Shown here: positions 1 to 4,136 of the stretch, piece after piece
Numbering within the stretch: position 1 is the first letter of the stretch
How the letters are laid out: every line of letters begins with the position of its first letter
Assembly: GCA_947255165.1 (NCBI GenBank)
Contig: CAMYFZ010000084.1
Location: 1 to 5,476 of the forward strand
Direction: 5' to 3'
Source of the DNA: an uncultured Varibaculum sp.
GTDB lineage: Bacteria > Actinomycetota > Actinomycetes > Actinomycetales > Actinomycetaceae
Length of the DNA stretch: 5,476 nt
The notes under the pieces: generated by a model
Database searches by the model: none
What the model was told of the DNA's origin: nothing
Seen by the model: the letters and a program-made list of their open reading frames with translations, nothing else
Position numbers and translations under genes: made by a program

Positions 1-854
1 CGATTCGCCAGATTGTAGAGAAGACTTTCGGGATTCACCACGAAGCGCCGATGCCAGTGGCTGACGGGTTCAGTTTTGAAAAATGGTTCAAGAAGCATAC
101 CCGCACCGCTCCTGCTCCCACCAAGGGCAAGGTAGTGTTCTTCCATGGTTGTGCAGGAGAGTTCTTCGAAACTACTACCTCTATTCGCTCGGTGCAGATT
201 CTCGAGCACTTGGGATACGAGGTACTAGTCCCTCCCCATGGTTGTTGTGGTTTGGCGCAGCAGTCTAACGGTCTTTATGACGGGGCAAAGAAACTGATTC
301 GCAAGCTGGCGCATGATTTGAACGTCCCCGGGGATGACCTGACAATCATTGGTTCTTCCGGTTCTTGCGTGGGCATGGTCAAGCATGAGGCGCGCGAGAT
401 TCTGGGAGTGCAGGATGAGGAACTAACCCAGGTATCGCGGCGGATCTGGGATATTTCCGAGTTTTTGCTGGATCTGTATGACCGGGGCGAACTGGATCTG
501 GATAATCTGGCGCCGATGAACCTGACGGTTACTTATCACGCGCCTTGTCAGCTCAAATCCACCGGGATCGGCACCCCGGGTAAGCAGCTGCTGGATAAGA
601 TTCCCGGGCTGACGGTTCACGAATCGGGAGCCACTTGCTGCGGGATTGCCGGTACCTATGGGTTGAAACGCGAAAAGTTCGACGTTGCGCAGGCAGTAGG
701 CAAGCCCGCTTTCGACAAGATTAAGAGCACTAACTCTGACCTGGTAGTTTCGGATACCGAGACTTGCCGCTGGCAGTTAGAGAAGGGGGGCGGCAAGCCC
801 GCTGTTCACCCGATCTACCTGTTGTTTGAGGCCCTGGGGCTAAAAGATAGTTAA
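1..854 (+). CDS. glpC: Anaerobic glycerol-3-phosphate dehydrogenase subunit C, 5' end outside window
   Basis: The frame is open from position 3, so the gene starts upstream; the ATG at 51 is internal. The 283 visible codons cover the two cysteine-rich CCG domains of GlpC. Domain 1 has an FHGC motif (Cys codon at 150), a GCCG motif (243-248) and a Cys codon at 366. Domain 2 has HAPC (546), TCCGIAGTYG (from 633) and ETC (765). E. coli GlpC is about 396 residues, so the missing part should hold the N-terminal ferredoxin-like [4Fe-4S] region. In this family, GlpC anchors the GlpAB dehydrogenase to the membrane and passes electrons from glycerol 3-phosphate to quinone under anaerobic conditions. 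In the last motif the first Cys of the usual C-E-T-C is Thr (ACC at 756-758). glpA and glpB would be expected upstream. A related heterodisulfide-reductase-like or lactate-oxidation CCG protein is less likely, because the ending (SD-ETC-WQ, then HPI) is GlpC-like. Confidence 0.88.
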   Translation, partial: IRQIVEKTFGIHHEAPMPVADGFSFEKWFKKHTRTAPAPTKGKVVFFHGCAGEFFETTTSIRSVQILEHLGYEVLVPPHGCCGLAQQSNGLYDGAKKLIRKLAHDLNVPGDDLTIIGSSGSCVGMVKHEAREILGVQDEELTQVSRRIWDISEFLLDLYDRGELDLDNLAPMNLTVTYHAPCQLKSTGIGTPGKQLLDKIPGLTVHESGATCCGIAGTYGLKREKFDVAQAVGKPAFDKIKSTNSDLVVSDTETCRWQLEKGGGKPAVHPIYLLFEALGLKDS

Positions 855-1330
855 TGCTGAGTCCAGTGGGCTTTTAGCTCCGCTGGCTTGGTATCTATTT
901 TGAGGACGCAGCTAGGCTGCTTTTTGAGGAGGCGACTTAACGCTTCGGCGATAGGTAAGTCGGGTTCTAGCCATTCTAGCTGCGTTACTTTTTCTGCCGG
1001 GCTCCACTGTAAGCTGAGATGTGAATTCCCTGCTTGCAGGACAGGTATCTCACGGGGACAGTAAAGCATTACTCGCATCTGGGTGCCTTTTAGTAGCGGC
1101 CAATCCCCCGTCGGAAGCGGACCGGGCAACATCTGGTTCAGCTGCGAGGGAGAAATCTCCCAATCCAGTTCCTCTTTTATTTCCCGTACCAATGCTGCCA
1201 CTGGTTCCTCGCCTTCGCGCACTTTTCCACCTGGTAGTTCCCATTTGCCGCGTAGTTTTTCGGGGTAGGATCGCTGCGCGCATAGTAGTTTGCTATCGCA
1301 TATCGCCGCTAGCGCTACTACGAAAGTCAT
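851..1330 (-). CDS. Nudix hydrolase, MutT/NudG-like (d)NTP pyrophosphohydrolase
   Basis: This 159-residue protein is a single Nudix domain. It opens with a beta-strand (VVALAAI), then QRSYPEKLRGKWELPGG and the Nudix box at residues 35-57: G35, five residues, E41, seven residues, R49-E50-I-K-E53-E54. The E53/E54 pair and E50 would bind the catalytic divalent metal. The glycine usually found near the box end is Asp56, followed by Trp57. Sequence and length fit the small group that hydrolyses oxidised or non-canonical nucleoside triphosphates to monophosphate and pyrophosphate, cleaning the nucleotide pool; the exact substrate cannot be read from sequence. The ATG at 1330-1328 follows GGGAGGG (1341-1335, minus strand) after four bases. 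The gene converges with glpC, and the two stop codons share four bases. A stem-loop (1349-1378) lies in its presumed 5' leader. It is probably transcribed from the interval it shares divergently with the tRNA promoter. Confidence 0.88.
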   Translation of the reverse strand: MTFVVALAAICDSKLLCAQRSYPEKLRGKWELPGGKVREGEEPVAALVREIKEELDWEISPSQLNQMLPGPLPTGDWPLLKGTQMRVMLYCPREIPVLQAGNSHLSLQWSPAEKVTQLEWLEPDLPIAEALSRLLKKQPSCVLKIDTKPAELKAHWTQH

Positions 1331-1348
1331 TTGTCCCTCCCTGGGGTT

Positions 1349-1378
1349 GATGAGCCCAAGCTAGCCGCTTAGCTCATC
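1349..1378 (-). promoter_or_regulatory. Stem-loop in the presumed leader of the Nudix gene
   Basis: GATGAGC (1349-1355) pairs with GCTCATC (1372-1378), and AAGC (1358-1361) pairs with GCTT (1367-1370) around the loop TAGCC; CC and A are the internal bulges. On the minus strand it sits 7 bases upstream of the GGGAGGG ribosome site, so it may affect mRNA stability or translation of the Nudix gene. No T-run follows on either strand, so it is not a clear terminator. The structure is seen in the sequence; the function is inferred. Confidence 0.35.
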
Positions 1379-1413
1379 GTTTCCGGTCTTTATTCTCACT
1401 TTAAACGCTCGTC

Positions 1414-1442
1414 TTGAGTGGAGCGCCGGTACTGGTTATACT
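1414..1442 (+). promoter_or_regulatory. Sigma70-type promoter of tRNA-Gly
   Basis: A -35 element TTGAGT (1414-1419) and a -10 element TATACT (1437-1442) are separated by 17 bases. Each matches the housekeeping consensus (TTGACA, TATAAT) at all but one or two positions. Transcription would start near 1449, leaving a 5' leader of about 15 bases before the mature tRNA end, to be removed by RNase P. The position directly in front of a tRNA gene with no other plus-strand gene nearby makes this the likely tRNA promoter. Confidence 0.75.
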
Positions 1443-1464
1443 CTAAAGGCGGCTAGATGCCAAC

Positions 1465-1535
1465 GCGGGTGTAGTTCATCGGTAGAACGACAGCTTCCCA
1501 AGCTGTAGAGGCGAGTTCGATTCTCGTCACCCGCT
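1465..1535 (+). tRNA. tRNA-Gly (anticodon CCC)
   Basis: A full cloverleaf can be drawn. Acceptor stem GCGGGTG (1465-1471) pairs with CACCCGC (1528-1534). D stem GTTC (1474-1477) pairs with GAAC (1485-1488). Anticodon stem ACAGC (1490-1494) pairs with GCTGT (1502-1506) around loop TTCCCAA, giving anticodon CCC (1497-1499), which reads GGG. T stem GCGAG (1511-1515) pairs with CTCGT (1523-1527), with one G-T wobble, around TTCGATT. The discriminator is T1535, as usual for bacterial tRNA-Gly. CCA is not encoded, so it must be added after transcription. The 3' end doubles as the left arm of the first downstream hairpin. Confidence 0.96.
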
Positions 1536-1597
1536 CTGAGTGAGGATCGTGAATATGAAAGCTTGCTTTCATATTTCTGATCCGAGCGAAGAAGGGT
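1529..1597 (+). repeat. Hairpin unit 1, starting within the tRNA-Gly 3' end
   Basis: Nested arms can be paired from outside in: ACCC (1529-1532) with GGGT (1594-1597), GCTC (1533-1536) with GAGC (1584-1587), GGATC (1544-1548) with GATCC (1579-1583), and a perfect 10-base stem AATATGAAAG (1552-1561) with CTTTCATATT (1566-1575) around loop CTTG. The outer arm overlaps the acceptor 3' strand of the tRNA, so in the primary transcript it competes with or follows tRNA folding. It may act as a terminator or processing signal, but there is no T-run after the stem. Confidence 0.6.
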
Positions 1598-1632
1598 AGG
1601 CACCAACGGTGCAACTACCCGCTCGAAGTGAG
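1594..1632 (+). repeat. 39-base hairpin repeat, copy 1
   Basis: GGGTAG (1594-1599) pairs with CTACCC (1615-1620), and GCACC (1600-1604) pairs with GGTGC (1608-1612) around AAC. The tail GCTCGAAGTGAG resembles the sequence at the tRNA 3' end: 1617-1634 matches 1529-1546 at 16 of 18 positions. A second copy lies at 3067-3105 in the same orientation, 35 of 39 bases identical; three of the four differences are in the hairpin loop region. I do not recognise a named family for this repeat. Confidence 0.75.
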
Positions 1633-1638
1633 GAGAGC

Positions 1639-1666
1639 AAGCAAAAAGAGCTTGCTCTTTTTGCTT
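1639..1666 (+). terminator. Long CTTG-loop hairpin, possible bidirectional terminator
   Basis: AAGCAAAAAGAG (1639-1650) pairs perfectly with CTCTTTTTGCTT (1655-1666) around loop CTTG. Read either way, the GAGC/GCTC core is preceded by an A-run and followed by five Ts, the layout of a bidirectional intrinsic terminator for the tRNA transcript from one side and rhuM from the other. It is the second hairpin with a CTTG loop in 120 bases and sits in the same place relative to an ACCCGCTC motif (1617-1624) as the stem of unit 1. Termination is inferred. Confidence 0.55.
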
Positions 1667-1682
1667 ATTCGACGAACGAGGA

Positions 1683-1717
1683 GGGTCGTAGGGAGCGCAG
1701 CGACCGAGCACCCGCTC
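1683..1717 (+). repeat. Hairpin unit with GGAGCGCAGCG-type core
   Basis: GGTCG (1684-1688) pairs with CGACC (1701-1705), and GGGT (1683-1686) could alternatively pair with ACCC (1710-1713). The loop region contains GGGAGCGCAGCG. The unit ends with another ACCCGCTC (1710-1717), the motif that also marks the tRNA 3' end (1529-1536), copy 1 (1617-1624) and copy 2 (3090-3097). It closes the array, since the following sequence no longer resembles the repeat. Confidence 0.5.
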
Positions 1718-1727
1718 AAAGTCTGAC

Positions 1728-1748
1728 CAGCAGGGATTACCCCTGCTG
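1728..1748. terminator. GC-rich stem-loop, possible terminator between tRNA and rhuM
   Basis: CAGCAGGG (1728-1735) pairs perfectly with CCCTGCTG (1741-1748) around loop ATTAC. It lies between the convergent tRNA-Gly and rhuM transcripts, the right place for a terminator. There is no T-run on either strand, only ATTAGATT downstream on the plus strand, so intrinsic termination is uncertain. Confidence 0.4.
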
Positions 1749-1885
1749 ATTAGATTCGGTGTAATACCCAGTGGGCGTTAGCCTGAAAGTGTGCTTTCTG
1801 CAAACTCTGTCCGTGATGGTTATTTTGATGTTTATCTCAGCTAGGAGCCGGGCGGTCATTACATCAGGATTTAGTTCGCATGCCA
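1749..1885. other. Intergenic stretch with no gene found
   Basis: No convincing open reading frame, RNA gene or repeat is seen here. The only structure noted is a small hairpin, GAAAG and CTTTC around TGTG (about 1786-1799), which could help end the rhuM transcript arriving from the right. Together with the hairpin array, this makes a gene-free interval of about 350 bases between the tRNA and rhuM. Confidence 0.5.
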
Positions 1886-2926
1886 CTAGTTAATCGCCTT
1901 CGTAGAAGCCTGTTTTGCTTCACCCTCAATCCCCTTGATTGCTTTGAGGTAATCTTTCTCGACTGGAGATAGAGTCTGAGTTTGGAATTTGCGGTACTCG
2001 CTGATTGCTTTATCCACAGCTTTCCGGTGACTAATCTTCCCAGCACCAGAAAGAATAGGTTTGCCGGTAGCAGTCAAGATTTTGTCGAGATGTTCGACAA
2101 AATCGACCATGCGCATAGGATTTTGACTCATCGCCTGGACTTCAGCGAAATCAAAATAACCAGACACCAAGCGGTTCAAGATTTTAAGCTCATTTTCACT
2201 CAGACAATTCTTCGCGATTTTTACCTCAGCCAATACCGGCAAGTCACCTTTGAAAGTAGTCAGTCCCATGAATGGTTGACTGGCATCAGCGCGCTCATAG
2301 ATTACCTCAGCAGCCGTGTGCCCATGGGTGGCGTAATGGAGTTTGTTTTGCACCATCTTAAAAAATGCAACTGACTCAGCACTGCGCGGGTCATAGTCAA
2401 TACTCGTGGCATATAGGTCGAGAACTTGCCGATACATGACCTTTTCTGAAGAACGAATGTCACGAATGCGCTCCAACAGCTCACGCCAATAGGAGCCGCC
2501 ACCAAAGTTTTTCAACCGCTGATCATCAAGGACAAAACCCTTGATCAAATACTCTTTTAACCGCTCAGTTGCCCACTTACGAAACTGCGTTGCCGTCTTC
2601 GATTTCACCCGATAGCCCAGCGAAATAATCATGTCTAGGTTGTAGTGGGTCACCACGTAACGTTTGCCGTCGGCGGCAGTTGTTCGGAATTTCCGAACAA
2701 CTGATTCTTCGTCCAGTTCACCTTCTTCGAAGATATGCTTTATGTGCTCACTGAGATTGGATTTTGAGGACTGAAACAACTCTGCCATCTGTGCTTGAGT
2801 TAGCCACACCGTTTCCCCTTCAAGATACACCTCAACATCAGCGGCGCTATCAGGGTTTTGGTAAATCAGCACCTGCCCAGTATCAGCTTGGGGATTAACC
2901 TCGTTCTCGTTTGGAACCTTATCCAT
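1886..2926 (-). CDS. rhuM: RhuM family protein
   Basis: This 346-residue protein has the usual RhuM length and landmarks. An N-terminal helix-turn-helix-like segment (residues 40-71, VWLTQAQMAELF then SNLSEHIKHIF) precedes VVRKFRTTAADGK (77-89) and YNLDMIISLGYRVKS (95-109). Next is FRKWATERLKEYLIKGF (115-131), reminiscent of Bro-N-type phage domains. The C-terminal half has the family signature AFFKMVQNKLHYA (187-199) and HGHTAAEVIYERAD (201-214). The family is named for rhuM of Salmonella pathogenicity island 3; its biochemical role is not established as far as I know, and members are common in genomic islands. DNA binding by the N-terminus is inferred. I chose the ATG at 2926-2924 because AGGGGG (2936-2931) precedes it by four bases; a TTG seven codons earlier lacks such a site. 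No partner gene is close on the same strand. Two long inverted repeats lie within the coding sequence. Confidence 0.87.
   Translation of the reverse strand: MDKVPNENEVNPQADTGQVLIYQNPDSAADVEVYLEGETVWLTQAQMAELFQSSKSNLSEHIKHIFEEGELDEESVVRKFRTTAADGKRYVVTHYNLDMIISLGYRVKSKTATQFRKWATERLKEYLIKGFVLDDQRLKNFGGGSYWRELLERIRDIRSSEKVMYRQVLDLYATSIDYDPRSAESVAFFKMVQNKLHYATHGHTAAEVIYERADASQPFMGLTTFKGDLPVLAEVKIAKNCLSENELKILNRLVSGYFDFAEVQAMSQNPMRMVDFVEHLDKILTATGKPILSGAGKISHRKAVDKAISEYRKFQTQTLSPVEKDYLKAIKGIEGEAKQASTKAIN
2078..2104. repeat. 11-bp inverted repeat inside rhuM (3' part)
   Basis: GATTTTGTCGA (2078-2088) and TCGACAAAATC (2094-2104) are perfect complements around GATGT. On the rhuM strand this encodes the segment DFVEHLDKI. 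A 5-base loop and 11 paired bases would form a stable hairpin in the mRNA or a two-fold DNA site. It may be a chance result of coding constraints. Confidence 0.55.
2677..2703. repeat. 13-bp perfect inverted repeat inside rhuM (5' part)
   Basis: CAGTTGTTCGGAA (2677-2689) and TTCCGAACAACTG (2691-2703) are perfect complements with one base between them. The repeat falls on the codons for the conserved S-V-V-R-K-F-R-T-T motif, so the protein sequence explains part but not all of the symmetry, since synonymous choices also fit it. With a one-base centre it is more plausible as a protein-binding palindrome than as an RNA hairpin. Confidence 0.65.
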
Positions 2927-3066
2927 CACACCCCCTACATCGCGCAAACGAATGGCTGTAAATTAACAGACCCCTTCCGGAAGTTTATGCCATTTCTCCC
3001 CAAAGCCGACAGACCTACAACAGTACATATAAAACTCATTACATATACCCCTGTTGATATTCGCTA

Positions 3067-3105
3067 GGGTAGGCACCTCAGGTGAAACTACCCGCTCGAA
3101 GTGAG
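3067..3105 (+). repeat. 39-base hairpin repeat, copy 2
   Basis: GGGTAG (3067-3072) pairs with CTACCC (3088-3093), and CACC (3074-3077) pairs with GGTG (3081-3084) around TCA. The tail GCTCGAAGTGAG is identical to copy 1 at 1594-1632. The final GTGAG (3101-3105) can also pair with CTCAC (3118-3122). It lies about 140 bases upstream of the rhuM start, so the two copies bracket rhuM as direct repeats. It has no tRNA beside it, which shows that the unit also occurs away from the tRNA. Confidence 0.75.
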
Positions 3106-3166
3106 CTGCTTCTGGTACTCACCCGAACTGGATCTCACGATAACCTCTTCTAGTGGCACAGTTTAC

Positions 3167-3376
3167 TTAGGTTTCATCTGAGTCAGGTGCAGAACGTTTG
3201 AAGCGATAGCACAAAACATAACAGGTAATAGCGAAGGCTAAAGTAGAAAGAATATTAGCTACACCAGTAATAACGCTGACTGCACCGCAGAACAATAGTA
3301 CCGCGAAAACTCCACTACAACCCGCTAAGCAGCAACCAATAACCCAGTACAGATCAGGATTCTCGTACCACCGCAT
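3167..3376 (-). CDS. Small hypothetical membrane protein
   Basis: The product is 69 residues from the ATG at 3376-3374, with GGGAG eight bases upstream; a GTG two codons earlier is too close to that site. A short polar start (MRWYENPDLY) is followed by two predicted membrane helices, roughly residues 11-32 (IGCC then GVFAVLLFCGAV) and 36-58 (GVANILSTLAFAITCYVLCY). A basic then acidic tail (FKRSAPDSDET) follows. Six cysteines in 69 residues is high: C15, C16 and C20, then C30, C52 and C56, all in or near the helices. I recognise no family. It stands alone on the minus strand between rhuM and the toxin-antitoxin pair, with no co-oriented partner close by. A holin-like or small toxic peptide is possible but unsupported; it could also be a decayed fragment or a spurious frame. 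Confidence 0.5.
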   Translation of the reverse strand: MRWYENPDLYWVIGCCLAGCSGVFAVLLFCGAVSVITGVANILSTLAFAITCYVLCYRFKRSAPDSDET

Positions 3377-3537
3377 ATCCACTGCTCCCGTCCCACAAAA
3401 TCTTAAAATCTCTCAGTCAGAATACCGAAAAACTCCGCAGCTTGATTTTTCCCGGCTCTACTTGCGGAATCACGCCCGGATTTAGACAGCCTACAGTTAT
3501 TAGCCCCTGCACTCCGAGCAGCCAGCATAATAATGGA

Positions 3538-3565
3538 TTACATATACTCAATAATGAAGTAAACT
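3538..3565 (+). promoter_or_regulatory. Possible promoter of the toxin-antitoxin operon
   Basis: TTACAT (3538-3543) and TAAACT (3560-3565) are separated by 16 bases and lie 30 bases before the antitoxin start in an AT-rich stretch. Both match the consensus only in part, so this is a candidate. The antitoxin, alone or with toxin, is expected to bind here in autoregulation, as in other RelBE modules; no clear two-fold operator was found. Confidence 0.35.
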
Positions 3566-3580
3566 AATAATAGCTACAAA

Positions 3581-3588
3581 AAAGGAGG
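3581..3588 (+). promoter_or_regulatory. Strong ribosome binding site of the antitoxin
   Basis: AAAGGAGG lies seven bases before the ATG at 3596, a near-ideal Shine-Dalgarno site and the strongest in the window. It fits the need for the labile antitoxin to be made in excess, whereas the toxin has no site of its own outside the antitoxin reading frame. Confidence 0.85.
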
Positions 3589-3595
3589 ATACATA

Positions 3596-3871
3596 ATGAA
3601 ACCAACAACATCAAATGTTAATTTTAAGCTCGATACTGATGTGAAAGAGTCGATGGAAGATGCTTGTAAAGCTATGGGGTTGACTCTTACCGCCGCCTTT
3701 ACGATTTTTGCAAAAAAAGTTGGGACTGAAAGACGTATCCCCTTCGAAGTAGCGGCGCCAGTATCCGATTACGCGCGCGCTTTACATCGAGATTCGGCAG
3801 CCTACCGCGCAGGACAACTCGATACCGTTAGCCTAGAAGAGATGATGGCTCGCTATGGTATGGAAAATTGA
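3596..3871 (+). CDS. relB: RelB/DinJ family antitoxin
   Basis: This 91-residue protein has the RelB/DinJ plan. A short beta-strand NVNFKLD (residues 7-13) and two helices, about 14-28 (DVKESMEDACKAMG) and 29-42 (LTLTAAFTIFAKKV), form the ribbon-helix-helix DNA-binding domain. ERRIPFEV (45-52) is the typical end of that domain. A C-terminal acidic and helical tail (LDTVSLEEMMARYGM) would wrap the toxin. It should neutralise the RelE-type toxin encoded next and repress the shared promoter. Its end overlaps the toxin start by 17 bases, so translation is probably coupled. The start is fixed by an excellent ribosome site. The closest named relatives by eye are DinJ and RelB; the partner decides the pair name. 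Confidence 0.92.
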   Translation: MKPTTSNVNFKLDTDVKESMEDACKAMGLTLTAAFTIFAKKVGTERRIPFEVAAPVSDYARALHRDSAAYRAGQLDTVSLEEMMARYGMEN

Positions 3872-4121
3872 TTTCACCCGGCGCGCAGAAAAGGCTCTTA
3901 GTAAAATTGACGCCACCTCCGCGAAGCGAATCCTAAAAGAACTCCATACTGTTAGCCAGCTAGATAACCCCCGCTCAAAAGGTAGAGCCCTGAAAGGCGA
4001 ACTAACCGGCTACTGGCGTTATCGCGTGGGAAACTACCGGATTATCTGCGACATCGTGGACTCACAGATGCTTATCCTCGCAATTGATTTAGGACACCGC
4101 CGCGATATCTATGAAAGATGA
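3855..4121 (+). CDS. relE: RelE/ParE family toxin, RelE-type mRNA interferase
   Basis: This 88-residue protein begins with WKIDFTRRAEKALSKID and carries the RelE core: RALKGELTGYWRYRVGNYRIICDI (residues 44-67) and the C-terminal GHRRDIYER (80-88). By hand alignment to E. coli RelE, R55 and R57 replace lysines 52 and 54, R62 matches R61, R82 matches R81 and Y86 matches Y87; H81 is added. Such toxins cut mRNA in the ribosomal A site and stop growth when the antitoxin is lost. The retained arginines, His and Tyr suggest an active nuclease rather than a ParE-type gyrase inhibitor. The ATG at 3855 lies inside the antitoxin gene and is likely read by coupled re-initiation. The gene runs into the convergent ABC-F gene after 15 bases, with no visible terminator. 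Confidence 0.92.
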   Translation: MVWKIDFTRRAEKALSKIDATSAKRILKELHTVSQLDNPRSKGRALKGELTGYWRYRVGNYRIICDIVDSQMLILAIDLGHRRDIYER

Positions 4122-4136
4122 AAACTATAGCAAGCG

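Noticed and set aside
1594..1624. A second, degenerate tRNA in the hairpin array
   Set aside because: ACCCGCTC resembles the tRNA-Gly 3' end, but there is no D arm, anticodon arm or TTCGA T-loop in this unit.
1436..1711. Minus-strand open frame of 91 codons across the tRNA and hairpin array
   Set aside because: It reads antisense through a well-formed tRNA gene and the hairpins, and its product has no recognisable domain.
1529..1717. CRISPR array
   Set aside because: Units are palindromic, of unequal length and directly joined, with no regular spacers and no cas genes.
2682..2698. LexA/SOS box in rhuM
   Set aside because: The half-sites are in the order GTTCG then CGAAC with seven bases between them, the reverse of the CGAAC-N4-GTTCG type.
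2926..2947. TTG start for rhuM seven codons upstream
   Set aside because: The ATG at 2926 has AGGGGG at a suitable distance; the TTG has no such site and adds residues that do not look like the family start.
2974..2983. CTTCCGGAAG palindrome upstream of rhuM as an operator
   Set aside because: A 10-bp palindrome is short and single, and no promoter could be placed around it with confidence.
2858..3067. Plus-strand open frame of 69 codons over the rhuM start region
   Set aside because: It overlaps the conserved N-terminus of rhuM on the other strand, has no good ribosome site and resembles no family.
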